From NCBI RefSeq assembly GCF_000191885.1, contig NZ_AEWI01000010.1, forward strand, positions 1 to 64,000: a DNA stretch of 64,000 nt, given 5' to 3'. The translations under genes and the position numbers were made by a program. The notes beneath the pieces were generated by a model. The model saw nothing but the letters and a program-made list of their open reading frames with translations. It did no database searches and was not told the origin of the DNA. Below, piece by piece: positions 1 to 9,103 of the stretch. This DNA comes from Anaerophaga thermohalophila DSM 12881 (GTDB taxonomy: Bacteria > Bacteroidota > Bacteroidia > Bacteroidales > Marinilabiliaceae). The stretch's first letter is position 1; every line of letters starts with the position of its first letter.

Positions 1-3
1 TGC

Positions 4-124
4 GTTGTGAATTGCTTTCAAAATGTATCTTTGTAGTGGCGCTGACAGCGATTACGAGTGATTAACTATCAAAATGTAGTTGTGAATTGCTTTCAAAATG
101 TATCTTTGTAGTGGCGCTGACAGC
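4..124 (+). CRISPR. End of a type II-C CRISPR array: two 46-bp repeats and one 29-bp spacer
   Basis: Two identical 46-bp repeats lie at 4-49 and 79-124, separated by a 29-bp spacer (50-78). Each starts GTTGTGAATTGCTTTC and ends GGCGCTGACAGC. Bases 1-3 belong to a preceding spacer, so the array probably continues to the left of the window; nothing resembling a repeat follows 124. The 5' part of the repeat is complementary to the tracrRNA anti-repeat at 6195-6216, which makes the plus strand the crRNA strand, convergent with the cas operon. Each repeat carries TATCTTTG, a match to the Bacteroidota -7 element TAnnTTTG, with TTGTG upstream, so crRNAs may be transcribed from promoters inside the repeats, as known for Neisseria II-C arrays. 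Repeats are 46 rather than the 47 bp I remember for Bacteroides. Confidence 0.95.
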
Positions 125-201
125 AGACCAAAAAGCAAGAATTTGATTATCAGCACACTACACTGAAAATTAGAATTAAAAAATGAGCTGTCAGTTGCAT
201 T

Positions 202-231
202 AAAAAAGCCCGGAAAACCGGGCTTTTTTTG
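202..231. terminator. Bidirectional intrinsic terminator between array and cas2
   Basis: The stem AGCCCGG/CCGGGCT has an AAAA loop, an A-run before it and a T-run after it, so it can act on both strands. It separates plus-strand crRNA transcription from the minus-strand cas9-cas1-cas2 transcript, which ends at 235. Confidence 0.85.
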
Positions 232-234
232 TTT

Positions 235-567
235 TCAAAACAATTCCAACTGCATATAAGGCGTTTCTTTCTTCACGGTTTCCTTCCCGTAGAAAAGTTC
301 CATATCGCCAAATTGTTTATCGGTAATTCGCATAATACCAACCTGTCCTTTGGCCGGCAAAAAACTTTTTACGCGCTTAATATGCACATCTGCATTTTCA
401 CGGCTTGGACAATGCCTGATGTAAATAGAAAACTGAAACATTACAAAACCGTCGTTCAGCATCTTTTTCCGGAAAGTGCTGTAAATCTTCCGATCTTTTT
501 TTGTTTCCGTCGGTAAATCAAAAAGAACCATTACCCACATAACACGGTATTCATTAAGGCGATCCAT
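235..567 (-). CDS. cas2: CRISPR-associated endoribonuclease Cas2
   Basis: Cas2 is the small dimeric partner of Cas1 in the spacer-integration complex. The 110-residue product, starting [11 protein letters not shown], has the ferredoxin-like first strand ending in the conserved Asp of VLFDLPT (D17) and the KRxYxxFRKxLxxxGF-like helix that follows. I chose the ATG at 567, one base after the cas1 stop codon, because the longer frame would run into cas1 and adds non-family residues. It is the last gene of the cas9-cas1-cas2 operon and ends four bases from the bidirectional terminator. No csn2 or cas4 is seen, which supports subtype II-C. Confidence 0.95.
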   Translation of the reverse strand: MDRLNEYRVMWVMVLFDLPTETKKDRKIYSTFRKKMLNDGFVMFQFSIYIRHCPSRENADVHIKRVKSFLPAKGQVGIMRITDKQFGDMELFYGKETVKKETPYMQLELF

Positions 568-568
568 A

Positions 569-1489
569 TCAGTTCGCAAATTGGGGATAAAGAATTTTGC
601 GGCTGCTGCCCTCAAAGCAACTATACAAAGAAGCCGTTGTCTGTGATACTGCAATCATCAAAGGACTTCGTTTCCCTTTTATTAAAACATCCAACTGCGG
701 AATGCTTAACAAATGCCATTTTACATCTTTGCTGAGTTGTGTATAATCAAAACCAGCTTCAATAATATCCAGCACCAGCTTATCAACAAAAGGCCGGTAA
801 GGCTCCATTATATCATCTGCCAGGCAGTAAGCATTATAACGGTTGTGATGATGAATTCCGATGGCAGGTAACAAACCTGATGCAACCAAAGAACGGGCAA
901 CTATGGCTCTTAAAATGGCATAACCATAGTTTAATAAGTTGTTAGGAGGCGCCTCATCTCTTCCTCTACGAAAATCCTTAATATCAAAAATATTGGCCCA
1001 ATAGTATGCTGCCGCTCTTGCCTCGTGATTTTCGCTGTCGCCTGAGGTAACTTTCGATGCCCAGAAGAACATATTGTCGGTATTCACGCCTCTTCCTGAT
1101 AGCTTTAGCAAAGTTGCCTGATTGGTAATTTTTGATTTCACGGTTTGTTGCCATAGCTGTTTCCGTAACGGAACAGACGATGATAATTGGTGGGTAAATC
1201 TTTCTCCCTGAACGGTGTTCCCCGCAAGCAACATCATCAGTCCCTGCGGCATGTGAGATTGATCGCAGGTCACAATTGCACAATTATTTGCCAACAGCTT
1301 CTCTATCAGTGCGTGAGTAATAGTAATTTGTTTGTGGTCAAGAACCATTACACCTATATCTTCAATCGGGATGGTGTTCTTTCCTGATTTTTCATCTAAT
1401 CCTTTAGCTTCGGGAAACTTCAAAACCAGCTGATTGTTTCTCAGACTCAGGTAGGCAGGATTTCCAAAATAGAGCGTTTTTTTTATCAT
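569..1489 (-). CDS. cas1: CRISPR-associated integrase Cas1
   Basis: Cas1 catalyses integration of new spacers into the array. The 306-residue product opens with [18 protein letters not shown], a typical type II-C Cas1 N-terminus. This is why I start at 1489 and not at the in-frame ATG 30 bases upstream. Expected metal-binding residues are visible: E156 in NHEARAA, the histidines at 213-215 in GIHHHNRYN, and E229 in [11 protein letters not shown]. The length is normal for type II Cas1. It follows cas9 after 91 bp and its stop is one base from the cas2 start, so it is probably co-transcribed and translationally coupled with cas2. Confidence 0.96.
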   Translation of the reverse strand: MIKKTLYFGNPAYLSLRNNQLVLKFPEAKGLDEKSGKNTIPIEDIGVMVLDHKQITITHALIEKLLANNCAIVTCDQSHMPQGLMMLLAGNTVQGERFTHQLSSSVPLRKQLWQQTVKSKITNQATLLKLSGRGVNTDNMFFWASKVTSGDSENHEARAAAYYWANIFDIKDFRRGRDEAPPNNLLNYGYAILRAIVARSLVASGLLPAIGIHHHNRYNAYCLADDIMEPYRPFVDKLVLDIIEAGFDYTQLSKDVKWHLLSIPQLDVLIKGKRSPLMIAVSQTTASLYSCFEGSSRKILYPQFAN

Positions 1490-1580
1490 AGACCAGGATT
1501 TTAAAATTTTGATCGTCAAAATTTCAGTAGTACTTTAGTGAAGACTTCACTCAAAGTGAAACCCTCCCTGTTTCTGATTA

Positions 1581-4500
1581 TTATTCAATTTCTACATTTC
1601 CCAGACGATCAACAGACAGCTTATAGCAAACTTTTTTTATCATTTGCCCATCCCAGGCTCTTTCCGATTTATTATTGGGACCTAATTCTATTGTTTGCAC
1701 AATTGGAGTTGCTACAAAATGTGGAATAAAAAAACATTGGGTTCCAGTAGATGACACCATTTTATATATGCGTGAATTATCTAATTCTATTTGCTTAGGA
1801 TTAGCAAAATGTGCGTCTTCTTCACTTGGAACATAGACTAAATCATTAGGCGATAGCCAAAAAAGCAATTGATCGCCATTTTCATTTTCTTGCGGAACAG
1901 CCGGTAACCCCTGTTTTTCTCTCTCCACGGCTAAATAAAAAGGGACAGTGGCAAAGCTCCTGACACCTTCATCATTTGCATAAACGCCAAAGAAAAGATT
2001 TGTTCCTTTTGCCACCTCAACAAGTTTTTCGGTTTTGTTGCCTGTTTCACCTAATTGAAACTTTTCACCGACAGGTTCTGCAAGTCTTACCTTATAGATT
2101 GGGCAATGCGGTTTTCCTCCATTAAGTTGTTTAATATTGGCATTCATTTCTGCAATACCTTCGGGTGAAAAAGCCAGCTCATAAGGAGAAATATCTTTCC
2201 CCTTGTCATCTTTTTGACCGTGATACTTTTCATTTTTAAGATGCGCATAAATAATTTTTTTAATTCCTGAATCGGTAATTCCCTCAATCCGCTTTTCACT
2301 ATTAAAAGAAGTATCCAGATCAACCCGGCGGGCAGCCATCTCTTCGTCGAAATAATAAACATTTACTCTTGAAATATTTTCCCCGTTATACTCGTTTCTC
2401 CGGTCTTTGAAATATTTTAACATCAGCTTTTTATCATATCCCTGATCTTTTAAAGAACGAATTTTCTTCTTTAAAGCTTTATCAACTATATTGTTCCAGG
2501 AATCAAGAGCTACTGAAAGCGAAACCGGTTTTACTTTTCGCAGCGAAACTTTACCTAACACCGTATCTTTATGCAAAGATTGTCTGATGGCCCAATTATC
2601 GCCCTTTTCCTGTCTTACAAGTCTCTTTTTCTTCATTCCTCCGGGAAGATTTTCCCATTTAAAGTACCGGTTGGTTGATTTATTAATAACACGGTGATTG
2701 CTCTTAAAGCTAACGACAATATCATTCAGTGCATTTTTTGCATCTTCGGTAAACGTATTCCATGGCTTATAGAATCGCCAGGTAAAATTTCTGTTTTGTC
2801 CTCGTTTCTCTTTGTAACAAAGCCTGTTTCGCAAATCGAACCTGGTATCTTTAGCATTAGTTTTTGCTGCTTCGTTACTGAGATAATTAACATGACTCCT
2901 GGTAGCTGAAGCAACAATTAAGGCATCAAGAGCATGATGTCGATGATCAATCCTCTTTTTATTAAACCCTTTCTGCAACTCCAAAGGCATTTGAATCTGA
3001 AAAACAGGCTTTCCTTCTTTGTTTACCCATTCACCATACTTTTGCTCACCCATTTTATTTAATCTCTCAAAACGAGGCGTTATGATGGTATTCCAAACAT
3101 CATTCAGTCCCCATTCCTGCTTGAGAGTATTGGTTATGGATCCCGAGCAGGTAATCAATTGTTTTGCAACAGGACTATTTTCATTTTCTTCCCTCACAAT
3201 GTTAGAAAGAAGATTGCGCACCATCTTACTGATATAGCGACTATCATTAAGCTGACGTTCGATGAAACTTTCAGGTATTTCGTCCATCAGTAGTTTCTGC
3301 ATTTTTAAACGACTGTGTGGATTAATGCCATAATGATCTTTTACAAATTGCTGATATTCCTCAACTGTTAATACAGACACTTTTTTCCCGTAATTCAAGT
3401 CTATCGTACTACCGCCCAACTTTTTAATAAACTCAAAAGCCAACATTCGGTCTTTTTTCCTGTTAACTTCAGCCTCGCTAATAATTTTATTACTGAAAGA
3501 ATCATCAAAATATCTTGCTCTCGGTATTATATGTTCCACCTCATATTCAGAAGTAAACAATTTATTTAACGGAATAATTTCGCCTGTATATGGTGACCGG
3601 TATTTTTGTTCAAGCCAAAGCTTATACCTGATCAATTGGTTTCTGGTAGGGTTGGCCATTCTCGAGATTTTCTGAATATCATCAGGAATATCTCTCTCTG
3701 CATTAAGCACTCCGTCTTCATAAATTTTAAGTAATTGTTGCTGAACAGGAGAATAAGGTCTGACATTTTGAACCTCCGGATCATTAAACAACTCGACCAA
3801 AAGCGCCTTTATTCGAAGATTTGTATTCTCATTTTCCTGAATTTGATTGGCTATTTTTTGACGCTTATCAGCCGGATTTTTCAGATCTCTTCCTATTTCC
3901 ACATGAATTTCATCGAAAAATTTCTCCCTGCCTTCTCCAAAATAGTTCCAGACATCTTTTACAACCCTCAAAGCTTCAAGAACTACTTGTTCGACAATCG
4001 GGTTACGCAAAGCGTGTTGTTTGAAATCTTTAATATACTGATCCAGATCGGCAGATGTTCTCCATCTAATCACTTCTGCGGCTTCCGAATGCCTGCCATA
4101 AACCAGATAAGAGGCTTTCCAGAGAGGCATCCCGCGCAAATCAGACATTTCATTTATTTCAGAAAACCGCTCTCGTATCCCATCGTTTATATTGTCATCT
4201 GCCTCACCATCGATAATTTTTTGAACTTTTTCAATTAAATCCGGATTAATATTTTCCAGTTTCCAATATTTTCCCATTCGCATGAGAGGCAACAGTTTTT
4301 TTATGGCCTTCTTGGAAAATGCTCCGTACTCACGTTCCATGCGGGGAAATCCCTTAAAAACCTCGACAAACAAATCGGGCAACTGATATTTAGCGGCAAA
4401 GGATTGCAGCCCCTTCTCTATTTCTACTTTGTCAGTAACCGAGTATAATAAATGCCACAACTCCTCAATCTTTTCATAATTTAACCACTCATCCGGAACA

Positions 4501-6128
4501 TTTTCAATTTTTTTCAATCGTGACTCAATCAAGTAACGGGTTTCATTTCCCGGATACTCCTTTTCCTGCGGATAGTTCCAATAATATTTCACCCTGTCTT
4601 TTGCAGATTTTATGCCCGCAAATTTCAGTATATCGTCTTGTTTAAATGTTTTGCGACCATTCAAAAATTCAAATAGTTCCACATATTTGTCCTCATCTGG
4701 CAAAAACTGCTCTGTCACATCCACATTTGTCAGCAACCGACCGTTTTCAAACCTCTCTTTTTCAAACAGTCTCAGGTTTTTAACATATTGCCATAAACGA
4801 AACTCCTGATAAAGAGGATGTGATTTTGGAATGCATTTCAAAGGAACTTTCTTTTTTTCTCCTGTAACTTTATCAACATAAACCCGATACTCCAAAGGGC
4901 AATTACTAACTGTAGATCTTTTGCTTTTCAATGGTCTTTGATAAAAGATGATATCATTTATAATCAAATGAACAAAATCCTTACTCAACAAGGCTTTACG
5001 ATGTATATCATTATTGGGATAAAGATTGCTGATACACTTATTAAAAAGTTCACTGTTGGATAACTCCGGGTGATATTTCTTTTGTGCGGTTAATATTTGC
5101 TCAAGTTCACTTCTGTAATACTTACGTTCGATGGTGCTAACCAGTTTTCCCCTTATCTTCAGATCAGGGGCATCCAGCAAATTATCGTAAATATATTCTC
5201 CTACCGTTTTCCCACTTTTTTCAATTTCATTTTCAGTCCTTTTTTTTCTCAAAGTCCAATCATCCTTATTAGGCATTCTAAAGGATCTTTTTTCGTTTCC
5301 TTCCTTATCGGTTTTAATATTTCCATCCTTATCAAGATTGTATGTAACAATAAGCTCAAGAATTTTACCTTCCCAATCGGGGCGAATATTACTTTGTCGC
5401 GGATAAACCCAGCCGTTTTCGAGTTCTATGTCATACCATTTCCCCGAGGCACCTTCAGAATCTTCCCGTTCTTTTACTTTTACCACCTTCAAGGCATGAA
5501 ATTCTTCTTTTTTTGTATTTTTCGCAACATCCTCATCCTCACCCCGGAGTTGATAATATCCCCTTTTTTGATTAAAATTCAGAATAATCCAGGCCAGTTC
5601 CTCTTTTGTTATTTTAGCAGTAAGTGCTTTTTTCCTTAAATAATATATTGTCCAGTCTTGTGGAACTTTTTTTCGCTTTTGTATAAATTCAGGATTCTTA
5701 TCCTGAAAATCGGAGAGCATTTCATGGTAAGAATCTTGAAACAAAAAATCATATTTATCTTTAAAATTATCAGGCTTATAAGCAATTTTAGGTTCCTTCC
5801 CCGGTAAAAACCCACCTGGTTTTTCAGTAAAGTCTATTTGCTCTAAATAGTGTTCAGGCAAAAAACCAATTTCCTTCAAAACCCGATGTAATCGTTCCCG
5901 TCTCAGAAGATGCCTTTCTCTTAATCTCCTGACCATCCTTAATCTGGTGCGTTCTGCTGTTTGTGAGACAGTGTTTCCCTTGTTGAAATTATCCAATTCA
6001 TTCTGATCCATTGGAATTATGCGACTTCCAATTCCTTGAATTTTACCTGATTTTTGCTCTTCATCGCTTTCTACCAGCGCCCACCCGATAGAATTTGTTC
6101 CCAGGTCAAGTCCTAAAATGCGTTTCAT
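1581..6128 (-). CDS. cas9: CRISPR-associated endonuclease Cas9 (type II-C, large)
   Basis: Cas9 is the RNA-guided DNA nuclease of the system. The 1515-residue protein has every expected catalytic piece: RuvC-I with D8 in LGLDLGTNSIGWAL, an Arg-rich bridge helix around residues 61-80, RuvC-II with E744 in IHVEIGRD, an HNH domain with H866 in VEHIIP and N889 in EAEVNRKKDR, and RuvC-III with H1065 and D1068 in DHRHHALDAL. It therefore looks fully active. It is longer than compact II-C enzymes such as Neisseria Cas9 (about 1080 residues) and in the range known for Bacteroidota. Residues 200-300 (roughly) carry a charged insert. A tracrRNA gene is divergent, 67 bp upstream. Confidence 0.98.
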   Translation of the reverse strand: MKRILGLDLGTNSIGWALVESDEEQKSGKIQGIGSRIIPMDQNELDNFNKGNTVSQTAERTRLRMVRRLRERHLLRRERLHRVLKEIGFLPEHYLEQIDFTEKPGGFLPGKEPKIAYKPDNFKDKYDFLFQDSYHEMLSDFQDKNPEFIQKRKKVPQDWTIYYLRKKALTAKITKEELAWIILNFNQKRGYYQLRGEDEDVAKNTKKEEFHALKVVKVKEREDSEGASGKWYDIELENGWVYPRQSNIRPDWEGKILELIVTYNLDKDGNIKTDKEGNEKRSFRMPNKDDWTLRKKRTENEIEKSGKTVGEYIYDNLLDAPDLKIRGKLVSTIERKYYRSELEQILTAQKKYHPELSNSELFNKCISNLYPNNDIHRKALLSKDFVHLIINDIIFYQRPLKSKRSTVSNCPLEYRVYVDKVTGEKKKVPLKCIPKSHPLYQEFRLWQYVKNLRLFEKERFENGRLLTNVDVTEQFLPDEDKYVELFEFLNGRKTFKQDDILKFAGIKSAKDRVKYYWNYPQEKEYPGNETRYLIESRLKKIENVPDEWLNYEKIEELWHLLYSVTDKVEIEKGLQSFAAKYQLPDLFVEVFKGFPRMEREYGAFSKKAIKKLLPLMRMGKYWKLENINPDLIEKVQKIIDGEADDNINDGIRERFSEINEMSDLRGMPLWKASYLVYGRHSEAAEVIRWRTSADLDQYIKDFKQHALRNPIVEQVVLEALRVVKDVWNYFGEGREKFFDEIHVEIGRDLKNPADKRQKIANQIQENENTNLRIKALLVELFNDPEVQNVRPYSPVQQQLLKIYEDGVLNAERDIPDDIQKISRMANPTRNQLIRYKLWLEQKYRSPYTGEIIPLNKLFTSEYEVEHIIPRARYFDDSFSNKIISEAEVNRKKDRMLAFEFIKKLGGSTIDLNYGKKVSVLTVEEYQQFVKDHYGINPHSRLKMQKLLMDEIPESFIERQLNDSRYISKMVRNLLSNIVREENENSPVAKQLITCSGSITNTLKQEWGLNDVWNTIITPRFERLNKMGEQKYGEWVNKEGKPVFQIQMPLELQKGFNKKRIDHRHHALDALIVASATRSHVNYLSNEAAKTNAKDTRFDLRNRLCYKEKRGQNRNFTWRFYKPWNTFTEDAKNALNDIVVSFKSNHRVINKSTNRYFKWENLPGGMKKKRLVRQEKGDNWAIRQSLHKDTVLGKVSLRKVKPVSLSVALDSWNNIVDKALKKKIRSLKDQGYDKKLMLKYFKDRRNEYNGENISRVNVYYFDEEMAARRVDLDTSFNSEKRIEGITDSGIKKIIYAHLKNEKYHGQKDDKGKDISPYELAFSPEGIAEMNANIKQLNGGKPHCPIYKVRLAEPVGEKFQLGETGNKTEKLVEVAKGTNLFFGVYANDEGVRSFATVPFYLAVEREKQGLPAVPQENENGDQLLFWLSPNDLVYVPSEEDAHFANPKQIELDNSRIYKMVSSTGTQCFFIPHFVATPIVQTIELGPNNKSERAWDGQMIKKVCYKLSVDRLGNVEIE

Positions 6129-6158
6129 CTCAAATAGTTTTCGGTGTTATTATTTTGG

Positions 6159-6191
6159 TTTTGTCTTCCTACTAATTTTTTATTATATTTG
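6159..6191 (+). promoter_or_regulatory. Bacteroidota-type promoter of the tracrRNA
   Basis: TTTTG at 6159-6163 matches the -33 element. After exactly 20 bases, TATATTTG at 6184-6191 matches the -7 consensus TAnnTTTG. Transcription would begin about 5-7 bases further, right at the anti-repeat. Confidence 0.8.
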
Positions 6192-6194
6192 AAT

Positions 6195-6280
6195 TACATT
6201 TTGAAGCAATTCACAATAAGGATTATTCCGTTGTGAAAACATTTAAGGCGGGACATCTTCGGGTGTTCTCGCCTTTTTCT
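6195..6280 (+). ncRNA. tracrRNA of the type II-C CRISPR-Cas system
   Basis: Bases 6195-6216 are an anti-repeat: they pair with the first 24 bases of the CRISPR repeat over about 22 bp, with one bulged base and one G-U at the end. A short AAGGATTATTCC hairpin (nexus-like) follows. A strong terminator hairpin (6247-6273, GGCGGGA paired with TCTCGCC, loop around TTCG) and a T-run end it. The expected RNA is about 80 nt. It lies behind the cas9 start on the opposite strand. The anti-repeat starts only a few bases after the -7 box, so little 5' processing would be needed. Confidence 0.92.
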
Positions 6281-6414
6281 TTAGGTACGGTCATATCCCA
6301 AAACTTCAAGCAGCTACCCTTTCAAATTTACAAAAAATATCCAATATTTAACTCAAACGGCGTAATGGCAAAAAGACATATCGGCAAAACCTACAAAATT
6401 TCAATTACCTTTTC

Positions 6415-6556
6415 TGAGTGCAGTCTAAAAAGCCTTTTTACCCCTAAATCCCCTAAAGAGGACTTTTTCAAACTGCTGATTTTTAGCAGTTCCCTTTAGA
6501 GATCAGGTAAAAATGGTAAAAATCAGCAGTTTGAAGGCTTTTTTATACTGCACTCT
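6415..6556. repeat. MITE-like element, short-core subfamily (copy 1)
   Basis: The ends are TGAGTGCAGTCTAAAAAG and, inverted, CTTTTTTATACTGCACTC. The core is dominated by paired CCCCTAAA and AAACTGCTGATTTTTAGCAG segments. TTTC flanks both sides, a likely 4-bp target duplication. A second copy is at 19068-19211. There is no coding capacity. Confidence 0.75.
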
Positions 6557-6754
6557 TTTCTATTTTATTAACAATAATGACATATTCTGCTTTTATTCAT
6601 AAATTTTTTATCACGATGCTCAACATATCGGCCAAATACAAGCGTCGTCATCAAATTTAATTTGAAAATAGATCACTATTTCCCGTTTTATAATAGTACG
6701 CGGTTACTTGTATTATTTGATATTTGAGCATCTCACAACGAAAACTTCGGAAGA

Positions 6755-6960
6755 ATGTTAATGTGTCGGGATAGAAATTGTCATGATGCCAACAAGCCGG
6801 AGAAAGCGGTGAAGCTCAGCAAGGCACTGCCGACAACGATAAAAAATTAAATAAATTGGAAGATTGGGAAAATACTTACAAAGCGTTGCAAAACAAGTAC
6901 TTGAATATCAACCTCAATGACTCGAAAAACCGGATTTGTCGGGTCGAAGCAACTAAGCAA
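6755..6960 (+). pseudogene. Possible gene remnant, unrecognised
   Basis: Within the 1-kb gene-poor stretch between the tracrRNA and the peptide transporter, two overlapping reading frames look coding-like over short distances. One runs from 6755 and ends DANKPEKAVKLSKALP... at about 6850. The other runs from 6787 with CQQAGESGEAQQ... and continues KLNKLEDWENTYKALQ to about 6950. Neither is a full gene and I recognise neither; a frameshifted remnant or pure chance are both possible. The rest of 6281-7153 holds one MITE-like element, a truncated 97-bp-family repeat and a terminator. Confidence 0.25.
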
Positions 6961-6969
6961 TTCTGTTTC

Positions 6970-7032
6970 CATTCGTATAAAATTTGTCAAAGTTATTAGT
7001 CAAATGGAACTCGCATGCAAGAATTTTATTAA
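6970..7032 (-). repeat. Truncated copy of the 97-bp dispersed element
   Basis: Starts CATTCGTATAAAATTTG and includes the hallmark ATGGAACTCGCATG. It matches the first two thirds of the element in minus orientation, and the CTCGTTTCATC end is missing. Confidence 0.7.
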
Positions 7033-7066
7033 GAGGTCGTATCGGCCCCTCCAAATAACAAAAGAA

Positions 7067-7107
7067 CCTGCAAGCCGGCTCATAACCGGTCTTGCAGGCT
7101 TTTTTAT
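7067..7107. terminator. Terminator hairpin downstream of the peptide transporter
   Basis: CCTGCAAG CCGG ... CCGG CTTGCAGG forms a long GC-rich stem (7067-7098) with a T-run on the plus side and TTCTTTTGTT on the minus side. It probably ends the minus-strand transporter transcript, and may act in both directions. Confidence 0.75.
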
Positions 7108-7153
7108 ATTAAAACAGTCCATCCAGGTTTTACAGCAGACTGCAAACTCTCAA

Positions 7154-8659
7154 TTAATCAATTCCCCGCATCATTTTCTTCAGCCATGGAGAAATAATAA
7201 ACATGAGCAATGCGGCTGAGCCTGATGTAATAACCAGGAAAAGGAATAAATTCATGTCAGGCAGATATACTTCAAGGATACTCCTCAAAGCACCGGCCAG
7301 ATAATTGGCGAGGGCGGTTGAAGCAAACCAGAGTCCCATCATGAGAGAAGTAATCTTCGGAGGAGACAATTTGCTGATCATACTCAATCCGATCGGGCTC
7401 AGGCAAAGCTCACCCATAGTATGGAGCAGGTAGACTGTTACCAGCCACAAAGGACTCACCAGGTTGGTAGCCGATGCTTTGGTATCGGCTAAGTACATTA
7501 CGACAAAACCCATTGAGAGCAGAAACAATCCCAGTCCAAATTTCACCGGTGTGTTGGGATTGCGACGGCCAAGCCACACCCATAGCATTGAAAAAACCGG
7601 TGCCAGGCCGACTATCAGAGCGGCATTAACCGACTGAAACCATGAAGGAGGAATTTCAAAACTTCCAATGACACGGTCTGTAAAATCACGGGCAAACAGG
7701 TTAAAAGTTCCACCTGCCTGCTCAAATCCCGACCAGAAAAAGATGTTAAAGAAACAGAACACCAGGATAGCTCCGATACGGCTCCATTCGGTTTTGCCGG
7801 TTGTATTTTTTATGATAATGTAAGCTATAACCGAAATACCTGCTATGGCAACAATACGAATAATCCAGGTAGTGACATCTTCGGGAAGGGTCCACCAGAC
7901 TTCAACAAACAGATAAATGAATGCGATAATACCGAGCACCCAGGCAAGAATATCCAACCAGTCGCGACCGTTAAGTCTGGCAACATCAGTCTGGAAAGTG
8001 CGTTTCGGTCCAAAACCAATGGTACCAAGTTTTCTTTCCTGCAGCCAAAACCAAAGAGTTCCCAGTATCATTCCGACAGATACTGAGCCAAACCCCCACG
8101 ACCATCCGATGTTTTCACCAAGATAGCCGGCAATGAGAGGCGCCAGAAAAGCCCCCAGGTTGATACCCATGTAAAAAATGGTAAAGGCAGAATCTTTCCG
8201 CGGGTCTCCGTCGGCATACAGCCGACCTACCATCGTTGAAATATTGGGCTTAAAGAATCCGTTACCTAGAATAAGAAGCCCCAAACCAATAAACAACCAG
8301 TATTCCCGCAATACCTGAAGTGCTTCGCCAGCTCCGGGCTCGGCAATATACTCCGAATAAGCCAGAGCTGCCTGCCCGAGTGCCATAATAATACCCCCGA
8401 TAATAATTGACTTACGCTGTCCGATCAAACGGTCGGCAATGATACCACCGAGTATCGGTGTCAGGTAAACCAGCCCGGTAAATATTCCGTAAATTTCGAG
8501 CGCATGATTTTCGGCATAAGCAAATCCGCCGTTAATAATACTGGAAGTCAGATACAGTACCAAAAGAGCACGCATCCCGTAATAACTGAACCGTTCCCAC
8601 ATTTCTGTGAAAAAAAGTACCCACAGACCCTGGGGATGTTTTTGTGAAGCTGTGTCCAT
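7154..8659 (-). CDS. POT/PTR-family proton-dependent oligopeptide transporter
   Basis: The 501-residue integral membrane protein belongs to the proton-coupled di/tripeptide transporter family. The N-terminal signature FFTEMWERFSYYGMRALLVLYL contains the ExxERF(Y)YG motif that binds protons in this family. GINLGAFLAPLIAGYLGENIGW corresponds to the PTR2 signature around TM5. About 12-14 hydrophobic segments are visible. The length is normal. The ATG at 8659 follows a run of T's and has no clear ribosome-binding site. It stands alone, ending in a terminator hairpin. Uptake of peptides fits the neighbouring PepD peptidase and a proteolytic, fermentative life style, but no operon links them. Confidence 0.93.
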   Translation of the reverse strand: MDTASQKHPQGLWVLFFTEMWERFSYYGMRALLVLYLTSSIINGGFAYAENHALEIYGIFTGLVYLTPILGGIIADRLIGQRKSIIIGGIIMALGQAALAYSEYIAEPGAGEALQVLREYWLFIGLGLLILGNGFFKPNISTMVGRLYADGDPRKDSAFTIFYMGINLGAFLAPLIAGYLGENIGWSWGFGSVSVGMILGTLWFWLQERKLGTIGFGPKRTFQTDVARLNGRDWLDILAWVLGIIAFIYLFVEVWWTLPEDVTTWIIRIVAIAGISVIAYIIIKNTTGKTEWSRIGAILVFCFFNIFFWSGFEQAGGTFNLFARDFTDRVIGSFEIPPSWFQSVNAALIVGLAPVFSMLWVWLGRRNPNTPVKFGLGLFLLSMGFVVMYLADTKASATNLVSPLWLVTVYLLHTMGELCLSPIGLSMISKLSPPKITSLMMGLWFASTALANYLAGALRSILEVYLPDMNLFLFLVITSGSAALLMFIISPWLKKMMRGID

Positions 8660-8856
8660 TCTTTTTTTTTTTTAAATTTGGTTTATTTGCAATGCAATCG
8701 TTATTTTGTTACTTTTTCAAAACTGAAGGATATTTGAGCCCGCATTTGCCCATTGTTAATGAGTATCTGAAAGCTCTCAACAACAATGATGGTGGCAAAA
8801 AAAAACTCAAATTCGTGCAAAATAGAACTTAGCCTGATTTATTCATAACTTTTCGT

Positions 8857-8953
8857 GATGAAACGAGCATGACAAAGATTGTTACAAAAGAACATGTATA
8901 AAACTCATTCATGCGAGTTCCATCAGGCCAATGACTTAGACTTGTTTTATACT
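8857..8953 (+). repeat. 97-bp dispersed element (single copy)
   Basis: A full unit from GATGAAACGAGCATG to TTTTATACT, followed at 8954 by another GATGAAA. Inside, GATGAAACGAGCATGA and TCATGCGAGTTCCATC-like segments are inverted (about 14 of 16 positions pair). It lies with a MITE copy in the 640-bp gap 8660-9302, where I see no gene. Confidence 0.85.
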
Positions 8954-9103
8954 GATGAAACATTCAAATATCAGGAAATTCAAGCAACCACAAATAAATC
9001 GGATAAGGGAATAATGCATTATTTTTAAGCCGGTTGTATTTCGCTGATAGTTGGACATTGCAAATTTATAAATAGATCAGGTCATGTAAAATTAACGCAT
9101 AAA

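Noticed and set aside
187-194. GCTGTCAG, the reverse complement of the end of the CRISPR repeat, next to the terminator
   Set aside because: Only eight bases; expected by chance and no further similarity to the repeat.
6233-6499. 88-codon frame on the plus strand beginning in the tracrRNA
   Set aside because: It starts inside the tracrRNA, runs through its terminator into a MITE copy, and has no recognisable protein pattern.
8954-9013. Short frame starting at the GATGAAA end of the repeat at 8857 (third start-codon case)
   Set aside because: Only about 19 codons to a stop with no signal peptide, so it is not comparable with the genes at 11404 and 22807.
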